From NCBI GenBank assembly GCA_001768155.1, contig MENC01000061.1, positions 6,285 to 14,518 on the forward strand: DNA of 8,234 bases, given 5' to 3'. The notes beneath the pieces are model-generated. The model saw only the letters and a program-made list of their open reading frames with translations, made no database searches and was not told where the DNA came from. The DNA is from Bacteroidetes bacterium GWA2_30_7. Its GTDB lineage: Bacteria > Bacteroidota > Bacteroidia > Bacteroidales > GWF2-33-38. This document shows positions 1-6,082 of the stretch, one piece after another; within the stretch, counting starts at the first letter, position 1; each line of letters starts with the position of its first letter. The position numbers and the translations under genes were made by a program.

Positions 1-136
1 GTTGTGCGTCTTCAAGTTTCATCGAAAAATCGCCATCGTATCTTGCTCCACTGTAAGCTCCAATCTCTCCAATACTTAGTCTAAAAATTTTATCTAATGT
101 TGTGTAGTGAGCATCAAGGTCTTTCTGAACTGCCAT
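1..136 (-). CDS. Partial class I SAM-dependent methyltransferase, cyclopropane-fatty-acid synthase (CMAS) type, N-terminus only
   Basis: The ORF reads leftward from an ATG at 136-134 and is still open at the window edge, so only the first 45 residues are visible (MAVQKDLDAHYTTLDKIF...). Visible features are a DAHYTTLDKIFRLSIG stretch, then YSGARYDGDFSMKLEDAQ. In cyclopropane-fatty-acyl-phospholipid synthase and mycolic-acid cyclopropane synthase families, an HYD..ddFF segment is followed by YSca.f....mtLeeAQ just before the SAM-binding domain. The spacing and the final L-x-x-A-Q match that pattern. The SAM-binding GxGxG motif would lie beyond the window, so the reaction cannot be confirmed. 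In Bacteroidota many such proteins are annotated only as class I SAM-dependent methyltransferases. The start lies 47 bases after the stop of the DUF2339 gene on the same strand. I see no clear TAnnTTTG element in that gap, so the two may be co-transcribed. Confidence 0.62.
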   Translation of the reverse strand, partial: MAVQKDLDAHYTTLDKIFRLSIGEIGAYSGARYDGDFSMKLEDAQ

Positions 137-183
137 AACTAATATTTTAAATTCTTAATTTTTTTAATTTGCTAAAACTACTA

Positions 184-2661
184 TTATTTTTTTGAATCGT
201 CAAAATCTGTAACATCAACTGTTTTTAAAACATTTTCATCATCAAGCAAAAGTTTTTTCAATTTCTGATACATAAATGAAACTATTAAAAGCAAGATTCC
301 CAGAGAAATAAATGCTGCAATTTTTCCACCTTCATTAATTCCTTGAATATCGTAAGCAAATAATTTTATTAATGTTATAAGAATTACCGAAAGTGAAATT
401 ATTCGTAAATCACGCATTTTATTTTTCATTCCAAAGTACATCAGAATAAATGCCGAAATTCCCCAAATTATAGGATATGCGATTTTCTTTGTTTGCATCA
501 GAATATGATGATATTCCGAATTTTCCTTAATCATATTTAGTACAACCATTGTATCAGTTTCAGCACTGATAATAAATATACAAATAAAAGTTACAAGCCA
601 GTAATTCAGACGATTAAAAATTGATTTTTGTCCAAAAATGTGAATAACGTTTTTTGTAAACCAAAATATTAAAAAGCAAATAGCAATTATTGATACATAA
701 TGTGATAAAAATTGAATATATGTAAGTTCATATCTGCCTGATAAATACGCATTTCGAAGATTTACAAATTGATGTTTGTAAAATATCATATATAAAAATA
801 AAAGTATCGGAATTATTCCAGTAAATATTTCAAAATAAACTTTTCGTGGTTTTGGAAATGACGCCCATATTGTTGCTGAAAGTGCGTACAAAAATATCAA
901 ACCTCCAGTAACTGAGTATAAAACAGGTCTTAAAACTTCATTTTGAACTAATTGATATCTGATTTCTACGAATAAAATCAAAAAGAAAAACAGCAAAAAT
1001 AATCCTGTTAGAATATGTTTATAGTTTGCTGATTTAAAACCCCAGAATACATACTTTTCTTTATTTTGTATTGTAAGATAACCCGAAATAAATAATGATG
1101 CTGAAACAACAATCCCCGTAATGAAAACTTTATTTAAAAATGCAGGTAAAATATTAAAAACATATTCGCCTTTTACTAAATCATAAATGCGGGTATAATT
1201 CATAGACCAATCCATTATTAAACTTATAATCATCAGATTTACAACCACTACTGAAGCCAATGAAATAATTTTAATTTCAGATTTGTAACCCAACCATAAT
1301 AACAAAACAGCTTCGGCTGCCCAAAATAAAGTGATGTAATTTCCATTTAATTGAATTGGTGCAGCAAGGCTTACAAATGTAAGAACTAATCCTATTAAAA
1401 AGTAAATCAGGTTTTTATCAACTTTATTATTTCTAAATAAAACAAACGCAAAAATGAAATTAAAAACTCCTAATAAAACTGTAAAAACACCTTGAAGCCT
1501 TCCTTCCAAAACATTATGAAAAATAAAAATTCCTGCAGAGAAAAAACAAAATGTATTTGATAATAAGATAAATATCTCATAAAACCTGAACTTTTGTTTT
1601 TCTTTTACGTTATTAATAATATTCATTACAAAAAACATCAGGTAGAATAATGTTCCAAAAATTAAAGCACCCTTATAAGGTGGATAAGGCAGAGTTTCAG
1701 GACATTTGGTAAATAACCATGCTCCATAAATAATTCCTGTAAAGACAAATGCAATGAAATTCAGTATGTACCAGTTTTTGAAATACGATAGTATTAACAT
1801 TCCCGAATTTAAAATTAGCAAATAGCTAAAAAGTACAATGTAATTCCCATCACCAGTACTCACAAAAAATGGTGTTCCAAAACCGCCAAGCATTGCAATT
1901 ACCGCAAGTTCTTTTCTATCGTAAGCCAATGAAATAATTATTGCAAAAATTGTAATAAAAACCATAATCACAAATGTAACTGCCTGACTAAATAGCTGAT
2001 ACTGATGAAAAGCAATTCCGAATGTAAAGTACAAAACAGCAATTCCGCCACCTACCAAAATAGAGCTGAAAGCTGCAAATGATTTTCTTAAAAAATGAGC
2101 AAGACCTATTAAAATTCCTCCGCTTAGCACTCCAATTGCAACTCTTCCATACTCATTAATCCAATTATTATCAATTGCAAATTTTACAAAGAAACCCAAG
2201 CCAAGAACAAGAATTACAATTCCAATTTTGCTGATAAGATTTTCTCCGATAAACTTTTCCATATCAGGATTTTTCTCAAAGAATGTTTCAAAAAAGCCTT
2301 TTTTCTTCTCTTTAGTTTTTTCAAGAATTACAGGTTCTGGTTTTTTCTCAGTTATTTTATATTCTTCAAATTCCTGTGGTATAAAAGTTAATGGAGGTTT
2401 TATTATAGGAGTTTTTATTTCTTTTATTTCTTCCGGAATAACCTTTGGTGTTTCTTTTTTATCATCAACAACAACAATTTTTTCCACTATTCTCTCTACA
2501 ACCTTTTCAACCGGCTTTTGTATCAAAGCACCTGCCTTGATGAGTTGATGAAGTTTTTTGATTTCTTGTTTAATGCTACCAATTCTTGCAAATGAAATTA
2601 GCTGAAATACAGCGATTAATACAACTAATAAAAATATTAGGAACACAAAAAACTCATCCAT
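184..2661 (-). CDS. DUF2339 family polytopic membrane protein
   Basis: This 825-residue protein belongs to the DUF2339 family of predicted membrane proteins, whose function is unknown. A single N-terminal hydrophobic segment (about residues 4-24) is followed by a short amphipathic stretch (28-42) and a charged, Lys/Glu/Pro-rich linker (about 48-135) with VEKVVERIVEKIVVV. After the linker, almost all of the rest is closely packed hydrophobic segments, roughly twenty or more. The family signature starts at about 138 with IGENLISKIGIVILVLGLG and FAIDNNWI, then GRVAIGVLSGG (172-182), LVGGGIAVLYFTFG (202-215) and LAVIAMLGGFGTPFF (252-266). The tail (about 808-825) is hydrophilic. The ATG at 2661-2659 gives the complete N-terminal membrane segment; the stop is TAA. 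The overall length is normal for the family. The methyltransferase follows 47 bases downstream. The 133 bases upstream, after the small HTH gene, contain no promoter I can call with confidence. The family assignment is strong; the role is unknown. Confidence 0.9.
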   Translation of the reverse strand: MDEFFVFLIFLLVVLIAVFQLISFARIGSIKQEIKKLHQLIKAGALIQKPVEKVVERIVEKIVVVDDKKETPKVIPEEIKEIKTPIIKPPLTFIPQEFEEYKITEKKPEPVILEKTKEKKKGFFETFFEKNPDMEKFIGENLISKIGIVILVLGLGFFVKFAIDNNWINEYGRVAIGVLSGGILIGLAHFLRKSFAAFSSILVGGGIAVLYFTFGIAFHQYQLFSQAVTFVIMVFITIFAIIISLAYDRKELAVIAMLGGFGTPFFVSTGDGNYIVLFSYLLILNSGMLILSYFKNWYILNFIAFVFTGIIYGAWLFTKCPETLPYPPYKGALIFGTLFYLMFFVMNIINNVKEKQKFRFYEIFILLSNTFCFFSAGIFIFHNVLEGRLQGVFTVLLGVFNFIFAFVLFRNNKVDKNLIYFLIGLVLTFVSLAAPIQLNGNYITLFWAAEAVLLLWLGYKSEIKIISLASVVVVNLMIISLIMDWSMNYTRIYDLVKGEYVFNILPAFLNKVFITGIVVSASLFISGYLTIQNKEKYVFWGFKSANYKHILTGLFLLFFFLILFVEIRYQLVQNEVLRPVLYSVTGGLIFLYALSATIWASFPKPRKVYFEIFTGIIPILLFLYMIFYKHQFVNLRNAYLSGRYELTYIQFLSHYVSIIAICFLIFWFTKNVIHIFGQKSIFNRLNYWLVTFICIFIISAETDTMVVLNMIKENSEYHHILMQTKKIAYPIIWGISAFILMYFGMKNKMRDLRIISLSVILITLIKLFAYDIQGINEGGKIAAFISLGILLLIVSFMYQKLKKLLLDDENVLKTVDVTDFDDSKK

Positions 2662-2794
2662 AAAATTTAATTTTCAGAAATAATTTGATAAAATTAGAAA
2701 TAAAAATTAGATTTTATTGGTTTTTTGAAATTTTCAAAAGTTTGAAAGATGACTTGAAATTATAGTCTTATATTTACTAGAGATTTTTATAATA

Positions 2795-3007
2795 TCATAC
2801 CTTAATATATAAATCAACTAGCTGATTTTTAATTGCATATTTGTAAAGTCCAATTAATGTTTTTGCACCGGTTTTAGCAATGATATTTCTTCTGTGAGAA
2901 TCAACTGTTCTAATACTAATATTTAGCTTTTCTGAAATTTCTATAGATGATAATTCGTCAGCAATCAATTTCAATATTTCAATTTCTCTTTCTGAGAGCA
3001 TTATCAT
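2795..3007 (-). CDS. Stand-alone LuxR/GerE-type helix-turn-helix protein, 70 residues, no receiver domain
   Basis: The whole protein is one LuxR-type DNA-binding domain: LSEREIEILKLIADELSSIEISEKL (first helices), then the recognition-helix region ISIRTVDSHRRNIIAKTGAKT and the closing GLYKYAIKNQLVD. By eye it is identical at about 38 of 62 positions to the C-terminal domain of the response regulator encoded next to it, so the two probably share ancestry. It is not the tail of a broken regulator. The frame has TGA and TAG stops within about 25 bases upstream of the ATG, and the 140-base gap before it is far too short for a receiver domain (about 120 codons). Translation could start at the ATG at 3007 or at a second in-frame ATG at 3001; a GGA six bases upstream of the first favours 3007. 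Lacking an input domain, it may act constitutively, be controlled by its own expression, or compete with the full regulator for sites. The target genes are unknown. Confidence 0.75.
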   Translation of the reverse strand: MIMLSEREIEILKLIADELSSIEISEKLNISIRTVDSHRRNIIAKTGAKTLIGLYKYAIKNQLVDLYIKV

Positions 3008-3026
3008 AATTCCATTATTTAACTAT

Positions 3027-3034
3027 CAAAGATA
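3027..3034 (-). promoter_or_regulatory. Candidate Bacteroidota -7 element (TATCTTTG) for the small HTH gene
   Basis: Read on the minus strand, these bases are TATCTTTG, an exact match to the phylum's TAnnTTTG -7 consensus. The element is 19 bases before the ATG at 3007, so the leader would be very short. A -33 TTTG at the right spacing is not clear: there is a CTTGTC at 3050-3045 (too close) and a TATTTTAT at 3060-3053 (about the right distance). The weak -33 would fit a promoter that depends on an activator, consistent with the GGTA half-sites just upstream. The assignment is by pattern only. Confidence 0.45.
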
Positions 3035-3049
3035 AGAAATGTATGACAA

Positions 3050-3094
3050 GGTATAAAATAGGTAATACTACTGAATTATATGGGTATTAATACC
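3050..3094. promoter_or_regulatory. Candidate operator: perfect palindrome GGTATTAATACC plus phased GGTA half-sites
   Basis: A perfect 12-bp palindrome, GGTATTAATACC, occupies 3083-3094. Two more half-sites in the same orientation, GGTAT at 3050 and GGTAA at 3061, lie 33 and 22 bases from the palindrome's first half. The three GGTA starts are therefore spaced 11 and 22 bases apart, close to one and two helical turns. The group lies directly upstream of the TATCTTTG element of the small HTH gene and after the stop of the response regulator gene. NarL/LuxR-type HTH proteins typically bind paired short half-sites, so one or both of the neighbouring HTH proteins are natural candidates. I found no similar palindrome in the other intergenic gaps of this window. 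Binding is inferred, not shown. Confidence 0.45.
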
Positions 3095-3147
3095 TAGTAT
3101 GTATAATTTAATAATTTAAGATTTTGATTTGAAGTTATGAGTTTTTT

Positions 3148-3795
3148 TTACTCAATTATATGATTAGCAATTGCATATTTTATTAGACCAACTACAGTTT
3201 TAGAATTTGTTTTATTAAGTATATTTATTCGATGAGTATCGACCGTTCTTTTACTTATAAAAAGCTTTTCAGCAATCTGTTCACTCGAAAATTCTTGTAC
3301 AATTAGATTAAGAATTTCAATTTCACGTTCAGTTAGATTTTTAATAGCTTTTTCAGATTTTTTTTCTTTTTTAACAGTATCCATCATTATGCTTAAAACC
3401 TCGTTGCAGTAATAAGTTCCGTGATTTGAGACATTATATAAAGCATCGAAAAGTTCTTTTTTCCCGGTATTTTTAAGTATATAACCTTCAGCTTCAGCCA
3501 TCATTATTTCTGATATTATTGTTCTATCATTGTGCATACTAACAATAATGACTTTTATTTCTGGATATTTTGACTTTATAATTTTTATCAACTCAATGCC
3601 CGACATATTTGGCATATTAATATCACTGATTACGATATCAATCTTGTTATTTTCAATAACATCAAGTGCCGATTTACCATCAAGTGCTTCTGCAATAATA
3701 TTATAAACATTTTGATTTCTTAATAACGATTTAATACCATCAATAAACATTTGATGGTCGTCAACTATTAATATTTTTTGTTTTTCGGTTTCCAT
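3148..3795 (-). CDS. NarL/FixJ-family two-component response regulator
   Basis: This complete 215-residue regulator has the usual length and order of the family. The receiver domain (about 7-125) has the acidic pair D12-D13 in ILIVDDHQ, the phospho-acceptor D58 in IVISDINMP, the conserved Ser86 in IIVSMH and the conserved Lys108 in GYILKNT, so it looks fully active. A charged linker (about 141-152, KKEKKSEKAIK) leads to a LuxR-type HTH (about 153-213) with LTEREIEIL and ISKRTVDTHRINI. The likely partner is the sensor kinase encoded 204 bases upstream on the same strand, which has the HisKA_3-type core that normally pairs with this regulator class. The ATG at 3795 gives the expected short lead-in (METEKQK) before the first beta strand. 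The stop is TAA. A 140-base operator-like gap and the small HTH gene follow. Assignment is firm; the target genes are not known. Confidence 0.93.
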   Translation of the reverse strand: METEKQKILIVDDHQMFIDGIKSLLRNQNVYNIIAEALDGKSALDVIENNKIDIVISDINMPNMSGIELIKIIKSKYPEIKVIIVSMHNDRTIISEIMMAEAEGYILKNTGKKELFDALYNVSNHGTYYCNEVLSIMMDTVKKEKKSEKAIKNLTEREIEILNLIVQEFSSEQIAEKLFISKRTVDTHRINILNKTNSKTVVGLIKYAIANHIIE

Positions 3796-3869
3796 ATTAA
3801 CTTTAAATAGTGCATCAAATAAAACAGTTTATTTTTAGAAATAACATTTCGACAAAACTCAATGCATCG

Positions 3870-3968
3870 CAAATTTCAATCTTCAAAAATCAAATAAATT
3901 ACAAATGCTTAATATTCAAACTGTTTTGAGAATTGAAATTTTGAGAATTGTAATTTACTTGACATTTG
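3870..3968. repeat. Imperfect inverted repeats in the kinase-regulator gap, able to form two competing stem-loops
   Basis: The 204-base gap between the kinase and regulator genes holds two overlapping inverted repeats. In the first, 3870-3888 pairs with 3924-3942, 16 of 19 positions matching. In the second, 3884-3907 pairs with 3945-3968, 19 of 24 matching, including the uninterrupted core TAAATTACAA/TTGTAATTTA. The two pairings cross each other, so an RNA could form one or the other but not both as simple hairpins. The sequence is built from degenerate AATTTG/CAAATT words, a style I associate with dispersed intergenic repeats in Bacteroidota genomes. The low complexity means part of the pairing could be chance. 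Possible roles are an attenuator or processing site separating kinase and regulator expression, or a passive repeat. Confidence 0.5.
3924..3953. repeat. Two tandem 15-bp units (TTTTGAGAATTG plus AAA or TAA)
   Basis: The 12-mer TTTTGAGAATTG occurs exactly twice, at 3924-3935 and 3939-3950. Counting the spacer, the two 15-base units differ at one position. The first unit is also the right arm of the shorter inverted repeat in this gap. No third copy follows; the next bases run into a T-rich stretch with TTTTTTG words. It could be a recent slippage duplication inside a degenerate intergenic repeat. Confidence 0.6.
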
Positions 3969-3999
3969 TTTTTTGTTTTTTGGAGTTTTATTACAAACA

Positions 4000-5937
4000 C
4001 TAAATATGTATTTCAATTTCAGTACCTTTTCCTATTTGCGAATTTACAATAATTTCTCCATTCAAAATCGAAACTCTTGAATAAATATTTTGCCATCCAA
4101 TTCCTTTACTTCGACTAATTTCTGATTTATCAAAACCAACTCCATTATCGTTAATATAAAGTTTTAAGGTGTTTTGGGAATTTGTAAGTTCAATATTTAT
4201 TTTATCAGCTTTTGAATGTTTGAGCATATTATTAATTATTTCCTGAATTATTCTGTAAAGTATAATTTCAGTTTCTTTAATTAGTTTAATATCAAATTTT
4301 TCGGAATTAAAATCAATAATTATTTTTTTAGAATCATTTACTCTTCTACACAATTCTTTTATCGCTTCTTTTAACCCATAATTCATTAAAGCTGTTGGCA
4401 TTAAGTTATGAGAAATACTTCTGACTTCAACAACGGCTTCATCTATAATTTTTAAAGAATTTTTAAGTAAATACTCGTCATCTTTTACGATATTATCTTC
4501 CAGACTTGAAATATTTAATTTTGCCGAAGATAATAATTGTCCTAAGCCATCGTGAAGTTCTTTAGCAATTCTTGTCCTCTCTTTTTCTTCTGAATCTACA
4601 ACGGCTTTAAATCTTAGCTTTTCTTGTAAACTCTGAGTTTTAATCAATTCATGTTTATGTTTTTGTTTATTTCTATAATAAATAAAAATTGCTGTCAATA
4701 CTATGATAATTAACAAATTAATAAAAATCAATAATTGATTTTGCTTAGACTTTTCTATATTTTTTAATGTTAATTCCTTTAATTTATTATCTTGAACAAG
4801 CTTTTGATTTTCAGTTTCTTTCTTATCAGTTTCATATTTAATTTGTAATTCAGAAATTTTATCAATCATATTTTCATTTAATAATGAATCATTGTATAAA
4901 AATTGTAATTTCTGATATTCTAAAGCATTTTTATAATCTCCAATAGCTTCATAATAATTTGCAAACGAACTATATAACGAGGGCAAATCAGTTCTGGAAT
5001 TAATAGTTTTTGTTATTTCAAATGCTTCATTTAATTTTTCAAAAGCGACATTAAATTTGCCTAATTTAATATTTATATCTGCCATATTTTTCAAACAAGA
5101 TATTAATCCTGATTGATTATTTAGTTCTTTTCTAAACCGATAAGCCTCATTAACAGCCTTTTGTGCATTTTCAAAATCATTAATATTTATATACGCCGAA
5201 CATAAATTATTTAAATTTGAAGCCAGATACTCTTTATCGCCAATTTCTCTGCACAATTCAAGCGATTTAAGATAATGTTTTATAGCTTCGTTATTTTCGT
5301 GCTTTTTAACATAAATGCTTGCAATATTCACATATGTACCCGACAAATTATATAAATCATTAATTTTTTTCCTAATTTCAACAACTTTTTGGAAATATTT
5401 TAAAGCTTCATCATTATTATTAATATCCATATTAATAACAGCAATATTATTCATACATGCTGCTGCACCATACTCATTACCATTTTGTTCATAAATTGAT
5501 AATGCTTTTTGACTATATTCAATTGCCTTAATAAAATCACCGTTACTCTCATGCACAATTCCTATTTTCATTAACAAACCAGCCTTACCATTTTGATCGT
5601 TTAATATTTCACGAATTTTTAATGAATTATTGTAAAATTTTATTGCTTTTGTATATTCCTTTTTATCATAAAAAATAATACCTAAATCGTTATACGACTG
5701 AGCAATACCTCTTTTATAATTGAGTTTAGTAGATAATTCCAAAGCTTTATTTCCATATTCAATTGCTTTGCTTTGCGATATTGTTCGGTATTGCCATGTT
5801 AATTCATTTAACGATATAACTAAATTTGTATCGTTTTGAGTTTTAATTAAATTTTCTAAACTGTCAATAAGATTATTCTCACTTGCAAATAACGAAATAT
5901 TCAGAAAACACATGAATATTAAACATTTAACCTTCAT
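4000..5937 (-). CDS. TPR-containing sensor histidine kinase, HisKA_3/HATPase_c (NarX/DesK-like core)
   Basis: This 645-residue kinase begins with a probable signal peptide (1 to about 18, KVK then LIFMCFLNISLFA). The sensor part is eight TPR units covering about 40-358. The conserved Ala of each unit falls at 58, 98, 138, 178, 218, 258, 298 and 338, an exact 40-residue register. A charged, probably coiled-coil segment (about 359-400) leads to one membrane span (402-421, LLIFINLLIIIVLTAIFIYY). The cytoplasmic core has the HisKA_3 phospho-acceptor His462 in RIAKELHDGLGQLL, the SISHNLMP motif (507-514), the N box QEIINNMLKH (565-574), the DNGVG box (597-601) and the GIGWQNI and GKGTEIEI glycine motifs. 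All catalytic motifs are present. The TPRs should face the periplasm, where they may bind a protein or cell-wall ligand. The regulator gene follows on the same strand after 204 bases. The ATG at 5937 is the start that preserves the signal peptide; the stop is TAG. The signal sensed is unknown. Confidence 0.93.
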   Translation of the reverse strand: MKVKCLIFMCFLNISLFASENNLIDSLENLIKTQNDTNLVISLNELTWQYRTISQSKAIEYGNKALELSTKLNYKRGIAQSYNDLGIIFYDKKEYTKAIKFYNNSLKIREILNDQNGKAGLLMKIGIVHESNGDFIKAIEYSQKALSIYEQNGNEYGAAACMNNIAVINMDINNNDEALKYFQKVVEIRKKINDLYNLSGTYVNIASIYVKKHENNEAIKHYLKSLELCREIGDKEYLASNLNNLCSAYININDFENAQKAVNEAYRFRKELNNQSGLISCLKNMADINIKLGKFNVAFEKLNEAFEITKTINSRTDLPSLYSSFANYYEAIGDYKNALEYQKLQFLYNDSLLNENMIDKISELQIKYETDKKETENQKLVQDNKLKELTLKNIEKSKQNQLLIFINLLIIIVLTAIFIYYRNKQKHKHELIKTQSLQEKLRFKAVVDSEEKERTRIAKELHDGLGQLLSSAKLNISSLEDNIVKDDEYLLKNSLKIIDEAVVEVRSISHNLMPTALMNYGLKEAIKELCRRVNDSKKIIIDFNSEKFDIKLIKETEIILYRIIQEIINNMLKHSKADKINIELTNSQNTLKLYINDNGVGFDKSEISRSKGIGWQNIYSRVSILNGEIIVNSQIGKGTEIEIHI

Positions 5938-5961
5938 AAATATTTTTTAGTTTAAACTCCA

Positions 5962-5969
5962 TAAAGTTA
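5962..5969 (-). promoter_or_regulatory. Weak candidate -7 element (TAACTTTA) for the kinase gene
   Basis: On the minus strand these bases read TAACTTTA, one mismatch from TAnnTTTG. A TTTG preceded by a T-run lies 15 bases upstream, somewhat closer than the usual -33/-7 spacing of the phylum. The element is 24 bases before the kinase ATG. It is the best candidate I see in the 145-base divergent region for leftward transcription, but it is marginal. Confidence 0.25.
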
Positions 5970-6019
5970 TTATTTAATTACATTCAAAAAAACTGATTAA
6001 TTTTTATGTTTAAAAAATA

Positions 6020-6027
6020 TATCTTTG
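6020..6027 (+). promoter_or_regulatory. Candidate -7 element (TATCTTTG) for the OmpA-family gene
   Basis: TATCTTTG, followed by CAACC, is an exact TAnnTTTG match in the divergent gap between the kinase and the OmpA-family gene. It would give a leader of roughly 50 bases before the ATG at 6083. A matching -33 TTTG is not evident; the expected region (about 5994-6004) reads TGATTAATTTT. The same TATCTTTG octamer lies before the small HTH gene, which supports its use as a promoter word in this genome but does not prove co-regulation. Confidence 0.5.
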
Positions 6028-6082
6028 CAACCTACGTTTATAAAAATATTATTTCTGAAGCTTAGTAATAGTAATTATATTA

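Noticed and set aside
2228..2548. A 106-codon plus-strand open frame
   Set aside because: It lies wholly antisense to the N-terminal part of the DUF2339 gene. Its Phe/Ser/Ile-rich product simply mirrors the Lys/Glu/Ile codons of the real gene, and there is no domain or promoter.
2723..2739. Palindrome TTTTGAAA-T-TTTCAAAA in the gap before the DUF2339 gene, considered as a terminator for the small HTH gene
   Set aside because: The pairing is almost all A:T and no T-run follows on the minus strand. In DNA this A+T-rich such a palindrome is easily fortuitous.
3008..3147. Remnant of a receiver domain upstream of the small HTH gene
   Set aside because: The gap is 140 bases, too short for a receiver, and the minus-strand frame into the HTH gene is closed by TGA and TAG shortly before the ATG. 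No receiver motif was seen.
3138..3154. TGAGT / ACTCA stem with a seven-base homopolymer loop at the end of the response regulator gene
   Set aside because: The stem has only five pairs, it overlaps the stop codon, and the homopolymer is in the loop rather than after the stem, so it is not a credible terminator.
3817..3834. AAATAAA / TTTATTT inverted repeat upstream of the response regulator start
   Set aside because: Seven A:T pairs only. It is expected by chance in this composition, and no promoter-like element is linked to it.
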